Source of the DNA: FW021-bin31 sp964422465
Lineage (GTDB): Bacteria; Bacteroidota; Bacteroidia; Chitinophagales; Chitinophagaceae
Length of the DNA stretch: 64,000 nt
Assembly: GCA_964422465.1 (NCBI GenBank)
Contig: CAYRBD010000002.1
Coordinates: forward strand, 27,371-91,370
Reading direction: 5' to 3'
The notes beneath the pieces were generated by a model that was not told where the DNA came from, ran no database searches, and was given only the letters and a program-made list of their open reading frames with translations. Position numbers and translations under genes: made by a program. Every line of letters begins with the position of its first letter. Position 1 is the first letter of the stretch. Positions 26,089-34,408 of the stretch are shown here, piece by piece.

Positions 26089-28227
26089 TTGGGAGCACAC
26101 AGCAAAGAGGAAATTATCAACAAAGACGCTTCCATATTATCTACCCCGATTGAATACCTAAAGGGTGTGGGCCCGCGAAAAGGAGAATTGTTGCGCAAAG
26201 AGTTAAATGTTCATACTTTTGGCGATCTTTTGGTACATTTCCCTTTCCGGTACATCGATAAATCCCAGATTTCCCTCATCCGGGAGATCAATTTCTCCAA
26301 TGAATATCTGCAGGTGAGCGGAAAGATTACCCGGCTTGAGGTATTGGGAGAAAGACGGGGAAGGCGCCTGGTGGCCAATCTGAAAGACAAAAGTGGAGAA
26401 ATGACCCTGGTATGGTTTCAGGGAATTTCCTGGATCAAGAAATCGCTGCAATTGCATCGGGTTTATAATGCTTTTGGAAAGGTTACCTTTTTTAATGGAC
26501 AGCCCCAGATGGCCCACCCGGAGATGGAATTGCTAACCCCGGAAAATGCCGGAGGGAAAAATTATCTGGAACCTGTTTATTCCTCAACAGAAAAACTTAA
26601 TGCATGGGGACTCGGAGGGCGGGCATTGGGGAAATTAACCCATAGGATGTTTGAAATGCTTCCTGCCTCCGCTTTACCGGAAAACCTGCCTGAAAGACTA
26701 TTGACTGACCAGCATCTCATGCCCCGAAGGACGGCGTACAGGGCGATACATTTTCCTAAAAATGAGGAAGAACAGCAGAAAGCCAGGGAGCGTTTGAAAT
26801 TTGAAGAACTTTTCCTGGCGCAAATCCGTTTTTTCAGAATCAGGCTCAATCGCCATCGGACTTCAAAAGGCTGGAAGTTTGAAAAGGTGGGTACTTTTTT
26901 CAATACTTATTATCAGGAACACCTGCCTTTTGAATTGACCGGGGCACAGAAGAGGGTATTACGTGAAATCCGGCAGGACACCCTTACCGGCCATCAAATG
27001 AACCGGCTGCTGCAGGGAGATGTTGGAAGCGGAAAAACTGCTGTGGCTTTGCTCAGTATGTTGCTTGCAAATGACAATGGGTTTCAGGCCTGCATGATGG
27101 CGCCCACCAGCATCCTGGCCCAACAGCATTATCAGAGCATTGCCTCCGAGGTCGAAAAATTAGGATTAAAAGCTGCTTTGCTGACCGGCAATATTAAAGG
27201 CAAAAAAAGGAAAGAACTTCTGGAAGAAGTGGCTAAGGGGTCCATTCATATTCTGTTGGGTACCCACGCCCTTATTGAGGAGACGGTTGTTTTTAAAAAC
27301 CTGGGATTAGCCATTATTGACGAGCAACACCGTTTTGGGGTAGAACAACGTGCCCGTCTTTGGGCCAAAAATAAGTTTCCGCCTCACATTCTGGTTATGA
27401 CAGCTACTCCCATCCCCCGTACGCTGGCCATGACGTTATATGGAGATTTGGATGTCTCCATTATTGATGAATTGCCCCCGGGCAGAAAAAAGATTATCAC
27501 TGTCCACCGGCCGGAAAATCACCGGGGCGAAGTAATGAATTTTATCAAGAGTGAAATCAAAAAAGGCAGCCAGGCCTACATTGTGTATCCCCTGATTGAG
27601 GAATCTGAAAAATTGGATTTTGAGAACCTGATGGCCGGATATAACCAGGTTAAATCTTACTTTCCCGAGCCGGAATATTACATCAGCATGGTGCATGGCC
27701 GGCAGAAATCAGATATAAAAGAGACGAATATGCAACGTTTTGTATCCGGGGACTGTCAGATAATGGTAGCTACCACAGTCATTGAGGTGGGCGTAAATGT
27801 GCCTAATGCAACCGTGATGGTAATTGAAAGTGCTGAACGTTTTGGGCTGTCTCAGTTGCATCAATTGCGCGGACGCGTAGGCCGTGGCGCTGAAAAGTCT
27901 TATTGCATACTGATGACCGGTGAAAAACTCAGTAAATACAGCCGCATGCGGATGGAAGTAATGGTGCAAAGCAGCAATGGTTTTTTTATTGCTGAAAAAG
28001 ATATGGAACTTCGCGGCCCCGGCGATATTGAGGGAACCCGGCAAAGCGGCGCTTTAAACCTGCATCTGGCCGATGTTGTGGAAGACCGGGAGTTGCTGGA
28101 GGCTGCGAGAGCCGCGGCAGACAAAATCTTAAATAACGATCCCGATCTGGAGAAAGAAGAAAATACCATGCTAAAAGATTACCTGATGAATCAAAAAGAT
28201 AAAAATATTTGGAGCAGAATATCTTAA
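26089..28227 (+). CDS. recG: ATP-dependent DNA helicase RecG
   Basis: 712 residues. Reverses stalled replication forks and processes Holliday junctions. An N-terminal wedge/OB domain (GVGPRKGELLRKE near residue 24) precedes a superfamily 2 helicase: GDVGSGKTA Walker A near residue 309, DEQH near 411, TATPIPRT near 437, and VIEVGVNVPNATVM with QLRGRVGRG near 590. The start is uncertain. The TTG at 26089 lies inside a possible -7 box (TATTTTTG), so translation may start downstream, for example at an ATT at 26113; no in-frame ATG is available. Confidence 0.95.
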   Translation: MGAHSKEEIINKDASILSTPIEYLKGVGPRKGELLRKELNVHTFGDLLVHFPFRYIDKSQISLIREINFSNEYLQVSGKITRLEVLGERRGRRLVANLKDKSGEMTLVWFQGISWIKKSLQLHRVYNAFGKVTFFNGQPQMAHPEMELLTPENAGGKNYLEPVYSSTEKLNAWGLGGRALGKLTHRMFEMLPASALPENLPERLLTDQHLMPRRTAYRAIHFPKNEEEQQKARERLKFEELFLAQIRFFRIRLNRHRTSKGWKFEKVGTFFNTYYQEHLPFELTGAQKRVLREIRQDTLTGHQMNRLLQGDVGSGKTAVALLSMLLANDNGFQACMMAPTSILAQQHYQSIASEVEKLGLKAALLTGNIKGKKRKELLEEVAKGSIHILLGTHALIEETVVFKNLGLAIIDEQHRFGVEQRARLWAKNKFPPHILVMTATPIPRTLAMTLYGDLDVSIIDELPPGRKKIITVHRPENHRGEVMNFIKSEIKKGSQAYIVYPLIEESEKLDFENLMAGYNQVKSYFPEPEYYISMVHGRQKSDIKETNMQRFVSGDCQIMVATTVIEVGVNVPNATVMVIESAERFGLSQLHQLRGRVGRGAEKSYCILMTGEKLSKYSRMRMEVMVQSSNGFFIAEKDMELRGPGDIEGTRQSGALNLHLADVVEDRELLEAARAAADKILNNDPDLEKEENTMLKDYLMNQKDKNIWSRIS

Positions 28228-28241
28228 TGAAGATATAACAA

Positions 28242-28249
28242 TAGCTTTG
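28242..28249 (+). promoter_or_regulatory. possible -7 box for the T9SS type B cargo operon
   Basis: TAGCTTTG, an exact TAnnTTTG match 33 bp before the ATG at 28283; no -33 TTG at the right spacing. It contains an in-frame TTG, which argues against a start there. Confidence 0.4.
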
Positions 28250-28282
28250 TCCAAAACGTTAATAATAAGTAGATTAGTAATA

Positions 28283-31200
28283 ATGAATTGCCCTTTACCA
28301 TTTAGAAGGTTTTATCTTCTTACTTTCTTTTCCTTCTTTTTCAGCCTGATTTTGCTGAACTTGAATGTTTATGCACAGGACTATGGGATGTTTCAGGAAA
28401 ATAAAGGGCAATGGAATCCCGAAGTATTGTTTCGCGCTCAATTACCTAACGGATACATTTATTTGAGGAAAGACGGCCTTACGTACAGCCTGCTCAGCGG
28501 AAAGGACATGGAAACCCTCCGGGAAAGTGTTCATGGCACCTACGAACCGGACAACCACAACCATTTACTCTATGTCAAAGGACCGGGACACCATTCGGAT
28601 CCCCAGGCAACAACCCCTCCAAAAAACGTTCGCCCTTTCGATTACGAACACCCGCTTATTATTCATGGGCATGCTTACCAGGTCAATTTTTTAAAGGCTG
28701 ACAAAAACGCAACCCTGGTTACGGACAGGCCTTCTTCCGCGCGTTACAACTACCTGATCGGGAAGGATCCGGCCCGCTGGGGACGCAATGTAAGGGCCTT
28801 CGGAGGGGTTACCTACAAAAATTTATATCCGGATATTGACATGCACCTGTATTCCGACCGGGAGGGCTTAAAGTACGACTTGATTCTGCACCCCGGCAGC
28901 AGGCTTGAGCAAATCCGGTTTCGGTATAAAGGAGCCGATGAGTTGCAACTCAGGCGGGGGCAACTTTATATTAAAACCAATGTTGGAGACAATATAGAAG
29001 TTGCGCCTTATGCCTATCAGGTTATCAATGGTCAAAAAGTAGAAATAAAATGCAAGTATCACCTGGAGGGAACCATTCTGAGTTTTAAAGCAGGTTCTCA
29101 ATACAATCCGGATTATCCCCTTACAATTGACCCTAATTTTATATTTGCCTCTTACAGCGGCTCCAAGGCAGATAACTGGGGATATACCGCTACTTACGAT
29201 GCCGAAGGCAATTTCTATATGGGAGGTATTGTCTTTGGAACGGGTTATCCTGTTACTCCGGGGGCTTTTCAGGAAAACTTTGCGGGTGGCGGCAGTACTT
29301 ATGGAGAAGGCGGCTTCGACATTGGTTTAAGTAAATTGAGTCCCGATGGTAAAAAATTGATATTTGCTACTTACCTGGGAAGCAGTGGCGATGAACAGCC
29401 TCACAGCCTGGTGGTCAACAGTAAAAATCAGCTTATCATATCCGGCAGAACCAACTCAGCTTCTTCTTTTCCGGGTGAGCTCCAGGGCTCCGGGGGCGGT
29501 TGGGATATAACTCTTACCGGATTAACGGCGGATGGGAGTGGTTTAGTAGGTTCTCTGATCATTGGAGGTGCTCAAAGTGATGGGGTTAATATAGCGGATA
29601 AATATACCCCCGTACAGGGACAGACTACCCATTCACTTCGGCGATTTTATGGAGATGATGCCAGGAGTGAAGTGAATGTGGATGCACAGGGCAATATTAT
29701 TCTGGTGGGCTCTACTCAATCTCAAAATGCCGGATCAGATGGTTTTCCCATTACGCCGGGTGTTTTTCAACCTGTCTTTGGAGGCACAACCGGTGGTGAT
29801 GCAGTGCAACAGGATGCCATCATCCTGAAGGCGCCACCGGATCTTTCCGGCATCACCTGGTGTTCTTATCTGGGAGGGAGTGGAAATGATGCTGCTTATG
29901 TTTTGAGTTTTTCAAAAAATGGAAATATTTACGTGGCTGGCGGTACAGAGAGTACCGATTTTCCAGGTACTTCCGGTACCTTACAGACAAAAAACAATGG
30001 CCGGGCAGACGGCTTTATTGCAGAGATCAGCCCTGATGGGAGGAAATTGATCCGTTCTACTTACCTGGGCACCAATCAGGCAGACCAGATCTATGGCATA
30101 CAATCGGATTCTGCCGGGAATGTATATGTAGGAGGAACAACTGAAGGGGCCTGGGACGACTATTTTTCTAACGTGGTCCACTTTCCGAAAAGTGTTACTT
30201 ATGGTAAGCAATTTATTACAAAACTTGATTCTGACTTGTCTAAAGTAATTTACACGGCTACCTTTGGGTCTTCCGGTTCTCAGAAAGCTTCCTTGCCTAA
30301 CATTTCCCCCACAGCGTTCCTAGTGGATCGTTGCCAGAACGTATATATCTCCGGTTGGGGTGGAAACATTCAACAGGGAAATCCTACCGAATATCCCAAC
30401 CAGGGAACCAGTGGCCTGCCCAGTGTGAATGCACTTCATCTGAACCAGCCTGATGGCCGCGATTTTTATTTCTTTGTTATGAAAAAGGATGCTGCCGGTA
30501 TTTTGTTTGCCGACACCTACGGGCAATATGGCGGATTTACTGACCATGTGGATGGGGGGACCAGTCGTTTTGATCCGAAAGGCGTAATTTATCAGGCAAT
30601 ATGTGCGAATTGTGGAGGGGGAACCATTTTCCCTACCGGCCCTCCCGGGGTTTATAGCAGGCAAAACGGCAGCCTCAGGCCCGGCAGCAATGGCAGTGCT
30701 GCCTGTAATGAGGTTGGGTTCAAAATTGCCTTCAACCTGGATGGTGTCAGAGGAGGAATTGCACCTCTTGATCGCAGGCATAAGCATTGTAACGAAGAGG
30801 AAGTTACCTTTATTGACACTTTGTATGGACGACCTGCAAAATCCTGGATATGGGATGTATTTAAGGGCGATACCAGTCATCATGTGGACGGACCTTTTAC
30901 TACAGATACAAGCGTATTTAAATATCATTTCCAGGAAGTGGGGCATTTTATTGTTCGCCTGATTAAGTACAATCCAGGGGATTGCATTGAACGAGATACT
31001 TCTTACACCGAAATTAATGTGGGAGATAATCCGGCTACTCTGAAAGTGATCGCACAAAAACTCCCGCCTTGCGACAGTTTTAAATATCGGTTTATCAACC
31101 TGTCCACCAGTAAAAAAATTAACCCCATCCCTGATAGCAGTTTTGTATGGAATTTTGACGATGGTTCCGGAGATTTTCATCAGAAAGGAGATTCCATCCT

Positions 31201-32134
31201 CCATTACTTCCCCGAAGCAGGCAATTATACGGTCAGATTATCACTTAAAGATACGGCTGACTTTTGTAATACTCCCCTTGATACCGCTATTCTGATTAGC
31301 GCTTCCTTTGAACTGAAAGCAGGAATGGAAGTGCCTGAAACAATTTGTACCCCCGGCTCATATCCTTTAAACAATACTTCTTTAGGGGGTACCAATTTCA
31401 CCTGGATCATCAAGGGCCCCAACCGGGTGGATACGATCCGGAAGGGAGATGTCAATTCGGTTTATTATGATTTTCAGGACAATGGCGCCTACGATATTAC
31501 CCTTATTGCAAAAGATACGGTATGCAAGTTGGAAGACTCGGTTAAAGCTTCTGTTTTAGCTTATCCCAAGCCGACTGCTGATTTTAATTTTACCAGTAAT
31601 CAGCCACATCAGAATCCGCCGGTTAACGCCGTGTTTAAATTTGATAACCGCTCTCATTCTAACTTTGATCAGGTGGACAGCACGTTGAATTATACCTGGT
31701 ATTTCGGGGATGGTATTACGGCTACTGATAAATATACTCAACATGCCTATGCCAAATCGGGTACTTATACCGTTACTTTAGTGGTTACTAACCCAGCCGG
31801 CTGTTCTGATACTGCTCAGAAGGAATTATCAGAAGAAATTGTACCCGCTATGGATGTTCCCACTGCTTTCACTCCCGGGAGCCACGACATCAACTCCCAT
31901 ATTGCTCCCCGTGCTTTTGGCGTGGAGAAAATTGACTTTAAAATTTTTAACCGTTGGGGACAAATGGTCTATCATAGCAATGATCCGGAAATTACGTACC
32001 TTCCCAACAAAGGCTGGGACGGCACTTATAAAGGCAAACCGCAGGAGATGGATGTGTATGCCTACGAGGTAAATATTGTTTATGGAGATGGAACTAAAGC
32101 CACAAAAAAGGGGAGTATAACGCTCGTTCGTTAG
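28283..32134 (+). CDS. giant secreted protein with beta-propeller repeats, PKD domains and T9SS type B C-terminal signal
   Basis: 1283 residues. Signal peptide (residues 1-32, ending VYAQ), then a beta-rich domain opening NKGQWNPEVLFRAQLPNG and continuing to about residue 290. SBBP-type propeller repeats follow (ATYLGSSGDE, STYLGTNQAD, SYLGGSGNDAAYV, with GNIYVAGGTESTDFPGT). Three to four PKD-like modules lie after residue 850 (WNFDDGSGDF, TWYFGDGITATDKY). The last 90 residues (VPTAFTPGSHDINSHI to the end) are the gliding-motility-type C-terminal domain that directs type IX secretion by the PorP/SprF route. A cell-surface or released protein of unknown target; translated with its porP partner 4 bp downstream. 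Confidence 0.9.
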   Translation: MNCPLPFRRFYLLTFFSFFFSLILLNLNVYAQDYGMFQENKGQWNPEVLFRAQLPNGYIYLRKDGLTYSLLSGKDMETLRESVHGTYEPDNHNHLLYVKGPGHHSDPQATTPPKNVRPFDYEHPLIIHGHAYQVNFLKADKNATLVTDRPSSARYNYLIGKDPARWGRNVRAFGGVTYKNLYPDIDMHLYSDREGLKYDLILHPGSRLEQIRFRYKGADELQLRRGQLYIKTNVGDNIEVAPYAYQVINGQKVEIKCKYHLEGTILSFKAGSQYNPDYPLTIDPNFIFASYSGSKADNWGYTATYDAEGNFYMGGIVFGTGYPVTPGAFQENFAGGGSTYGEGGFDIGLSKLSPDGKKLIFATYLGSSGDEQPHSLVVNSKNQLIISGRTNSASSFPGELQGSGGGWDITLTGLTADGSGLVGSLIIGGAQSDGVNIADKYTPVQGQTTHSLRRFYGDDARSEVNVDAQGNIILVGSTQSQNAGSDGFPITPGVFQPVFGGTTGGDAVQQDAIILKAPPDLSGITWCSYLGGSGNDAAYVLSFSKNGNIYVAGGTESTDFPGTSGTLQTKNNGRADGFIAEISPDGRKLIRSTYLGTNQADQIYGIQSDSAGNVYVGGTTEGAWDDYFSNVVHFPKSVTYGKQFITKLDSDLSKVIYTATFGSSGSQKASLPNISPTAFLVDRCQNVYISGWGGNIQQGNPTEYPNQGTSGLPSVNALHLNQPDGRDFYFFVMKKDAAGILFADTYGQYGGFTDHVDGGTSRFDPKGVIYQAICANCGGGTIFPTGPPGVYSRQNGSLRPGSNGSAACNEVGFKIAFNLDGVRGGIAPLDRRHKHCNEEEVTFIDTLYGRPAKSWIWDVFKGDTSHHVDGPFTTDTSVFKYHFQEVGHFIVRLIKYNPGDCIERDTSYTEINVGDNPATLKVIAQKLPPCDSFKYRFINLSTSKKINPIPDSSFVWNFDDGSGDFHQKGDSILHYFPEAGNYTVRLSLKDTADFCNTPLDTAILISASFELKAGMEVPETICTPGSYPLNNTSLGGTNFTWIIKGPNRVDTIRKGDVNSVYYDFQDNGAYDITLIAKDTVCKLEDSVKASVLAYPKPTADFNFTSNQPHQNPPVNAVFKFDNRSHSNFDQVDSTLNYTWYFGDGITATDKYTQHAYAKSGTYTVTLVVTNPAGCSDTAQKELSEEIVPAMDVPTAFTPGSHDINSHIAPRAFGVEKIDFKIFNRWGQMVYHSNDPEITYLPNKGWDGTYKGKPQEMDVYAYEVNIVYGDGTKATKKGSITLVR

Positions 32135-32138
32135 TAAT

Positions 32139-33191
32139 ATGATCAGGAAGGACACCATAAGAATAATCGGTTGTGTGCTGGCTTGCTGCTGCTTTTATAG
32201 CTGGTCGGGCGCCCAGGATTTGCATTTTTCTCAATTCTTTAATTCTCCCCTTACCGAGAATCCTGCCAATACCGGTTTCCTGCCGGATGCCAATTACCGG
32301 ATAGGCGCCAATTATCGAAATCAATGGGCTTCCGTTCCTGTACCCTACAAGACTTTTTCCGTTTATGGCGATGCACAGCTTTTGAGAGATCGCTGGTATT
32401 ACGGATGGTTAGGGATAGGAGGCGTATTGCTTCAGGATGAAGCCGGTGGTGGCGCTTTAAAATCAACAAAGATGTATGCTTCCCTGGCTTATCACCAGTT
32501 ACTGGGACAAAACAGCCTGTTGACGCTTGGTTTCAATGGGGGATTGGCTATGAAAAGAATTGATATGTCAAAGCTCACTTTTCCCGATCAATTTAATGAT
32601 GCCTATGGGAAATGGTTTTTTGACAACCAGGTGCCTACCGGCGTTCTCATTGACCAGTCGTCTATCAATTACTTTGATTTGCAGGCAGGCATGAATTATG
32701 CCTATTTTCCAACGGATAATATTTATATCAACCTGGGCTTTTCGGTACAGCATCTAAACCGGCCGAAGGAGACTTTTTTAAAAAACGGAACCAATGAGAT
32801 TGGTCGGCGATATATTGGCTTTTTGAATGCCATGTTAAAAGTGGCCCCCCGGGTTATTCTCAATCCAAATGCATATTACACCTATCAGCGGGGAGCCAGC
32901 GAAACTGTATTTGGCGCATGGGCTGCCTACAATCTTTCCGGACCGGGTTCCGGAGGGGAATATCAACTGTTGGCCGGCGCTTATTACAGATGGGATGATT
33001 CGTTTATTCCCCTGATCGGTTATCAACTTAAGCAATGGCGTGTGATGTTTACCTATGATATTACGACTTCGGCTTTCAGCCAGGCCAATCAGCGCCGTGG
33101 TGCTTACGAACTGTCGCTAACCTACATCGGCATCTACCCACGGCATAATAAAGATTTTAATAAGAAAACATACATGTGTCCTCATTTTTAA
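32139..33191 (+). CDS. PorP/SprF-family type IX secretion outer-membrane protein
   Basis: 350 residues. Signal peptide (to about residue 26, WSGAQ), then DLHFSQFFNSPLTENPANTG, the near-universal PorP/SprF opening, and a beta-barrel body ending ELSLTYIGIY. In Flavobacterium johnsoniae, SprF is needed to export SprB, a type B cargo, and similar paralogues sit next to type B cargo genes. Here it follows the 1283-residue cargo gene by 4 bp, so it probably serves that cargo. Confidence 0.93.
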   Translation: MIRKDTIRIIGCVLACCCFYSWSGAQDLHFSQFFNSPLTENPANTGFLPDANYRIGANYRNQWASVPVPYKTFSVYGDAQLLRDRWYYGWLGIGGVLLQDEAGGGALKSTKMYASLAYHQLLGQNSLLTLGFNGGLAMKRIDMSKLTFPDQFNDAYGKWFFDNQVPTGVLIDQSSINYFDLQAGMNYAYFPTDNIYINLGFSVQHLNRPKETFLKNGTNEIGRRYIGFLNAMLKVAPRVILNPNAYYTYQRGASETVFGAWAAYNLSGPGSGGEYQLLAGAYYRWDDSFIPLIGYQLKQWRVMFTYDITTSAFSQANQRRGAYELSLTYIGIYPRHNKDFNKKTYMCPHF

Positions 33192-33213
33192 ATCATCTAA
33201 AAGTAACTCCTGT

Positions 33214-33804
33214 ATGAAAATAAAGAAAGGATGGATTCTCTGTATCATTTTAATAGGAAGTATCATCTCTCAGGCACAGGCTCAATATACCACCGATAGT
33301 ATAGGCCACAAGGGTTTTCAGAAAGATAAGCTGTTTACCGGAGGAAATGTCGGGCTCTCTTTTGGGAATATTACTTATTTCAATCTTTCTCCCCTGATTG
33401 GTTACCGTTTTTCTAACTTATTTGCTGCAGGCCTTCAGATAAATGGCCAATATGAATCTGTTCGCTATAAAGATTTTAGCAATACCGTCACCCGTAAAGA
33501 GCGCTATGGGATGGTCGGGCTGGGGGTCTTTGGACGGGTTTATCCCATTCCCCAAATTTTCCTACATGTGCAACCAGAGTTAAATTTTATTATGGGAAAA
33601 GTGAAAGACTATACCACCGATCCTCCTAATGAACAAAAATATCACGAACAGGTACCCAGTTTTCTGGTAGGGGGAGGGTATTCACAATCCATTGGAGGAA
33701 ATAGCGCCTTTGTTATTATGATCTTATATGATATCTTGCAGGATGATAATTCTCCCTATGGAAATCAGCCTATTTTCAGAGTGGGAGTCAATCTTGGGCT
33801 TTAG
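33214..33804 (+). CDS. small outer-membrane beta-barrel protein
   Basis: 196 residues with a signal peptide (1-22, ending AQAQ). The rest alternates short barrel strands (GNVGLSFGNITYFNLSPLIGYRF, GMVGLGVFGRVYPIP, RVGVNLGL), resembling outer-membrane porin-like proteins of about 8 strands. No specific family can be named. It follows the PorP/SprF gene by 22 bp and likely shares its operon. The stop codon overlaps the edge of a heptamer array. Confidence 0.7.
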   Translation: MKIKKGWILCIILIGSIISQAQAQYTTDSIGHKGFQKDKLFTGGNVGLSFGNITYFNLSPLIGYRFSNLFAAGLQINGQYESVRYKDFSNTVTRKERYGMVGLGVFGRVYPIPQIFLHVQPELNFIMGKVKDYTTDPPNEQKYHEQVPSFLVGGGYSQSIGGNSAFVIMILYDILQDDNSPYGNQPIFRVGVNLGL

Positions 33805-33839
33805 TCGATAGTCATAAGTCAATAGTTATAAGTCAACAC
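33798..33839 (-). repeat. degenerate heptamer array, unit GACTWAY, about 6 copies, minus orientation
   Basis: Read on the minus strand the units are GACTTAT, AACTATT, GACTTAT, GACTATC, GACTAAA, the same family as at 1717-1772. It ends 2 bp before the cvpA start codon and runs into the stop of the preceding gene. Confidence 0.75.
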
Positions 33840-33841
33840 CC

Positions 33842-34381
33842 TTGTTACTGGATATTCTTTTTTTGGTTACGCTTGCGCTGGCTGTCATCAGAGGATGGTC
33901 AAGGGGAATTATTGCGGGTGTTTTTTCTTTAATCGCCTTGGTTTTGGGAGCTGCGGCAGCGCTGAAATTATCGGGTACTTTTTCTTTATATATTCAGGAT
34001 AAAACGGGATATTCCAGTTCAGCCTGGCCAATAGTAGCCTTTGTTGTTATTTTTTTGATAGTTGTTTTGGTGGTGCGCCTTATTGCCAAAATACTGGAGA
34101 AAGCCTTTAGTGCAGTTATGCTCGGAGGCCTCAACAGGTTGTTAGGCATTTTGTTTTATATTGTTGCCTACCTGATCTTGTTCAGTCTGGGATTATGGCT
34201 TGCGGATCAATTGCATCTGATCTCTGAAGAAGTCAAAGCAACTTCTAAAACCTACCAATGGATAGCGCCTTTAGGTCCTGGTGTAATCTCCCGATTGTCG
34301 GAATGGATTCCCTGGTTTAAAGATGTTTTTCGACAACTGGAAGACTTTTTTGCAAAGTTGTCCCCTTTGATACAGTCTTAA
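33842..34381 (+). CDS. CvpA family membrane protein
   Basis: 179 residues with four membrane segments (ILFLVTLALAVIRG, IIAGVFSLIALVLGAA, IVAFVVIFLIVVLVV, LFYIVAYLILFSLGLW) and the family-specific LDILFLV...A...G opening. CvpA was named for colicin V production; its role in cell-envelope physiology is still unclear. The start is TTG at 33842, two bases after the heptamer array, and no ATG is near. The space to the next gene holds that gene's promoter. Confidence 0.8.
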   Translation: MLLDILFLVTLALAVIRGWSRGIIAGVFSLIALVLGAAAALKLSGTFSLYIQDKTGYSSSAWPIVAFVVIFLIVVLVVRLIAKILEKAFSAVMLGGLNRLLGILFYIVAYLILFSLGLWLADQLHLISEEVKATSKTYQWIAPLGPGVISRLSEWIPWFKDVFRQLEDFFAKLSPLIQS

Positions 34382-34397
34382 GTTCTTAGTAACTTTA
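34366..34397 (+). promoter_or_regulatory. promoter of the second type B cargo gene
   Basis: -33 TTTG (34366-34369) inside the end of cvpA, a 20-bp spacer and -7 TAACTTTA (34390-34397, one mismatch to consensus); the ATG is 11 bp further. Confidence 0.6.
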
Positions 34398-34408
34398 GCC
34401 CTTCTTTT

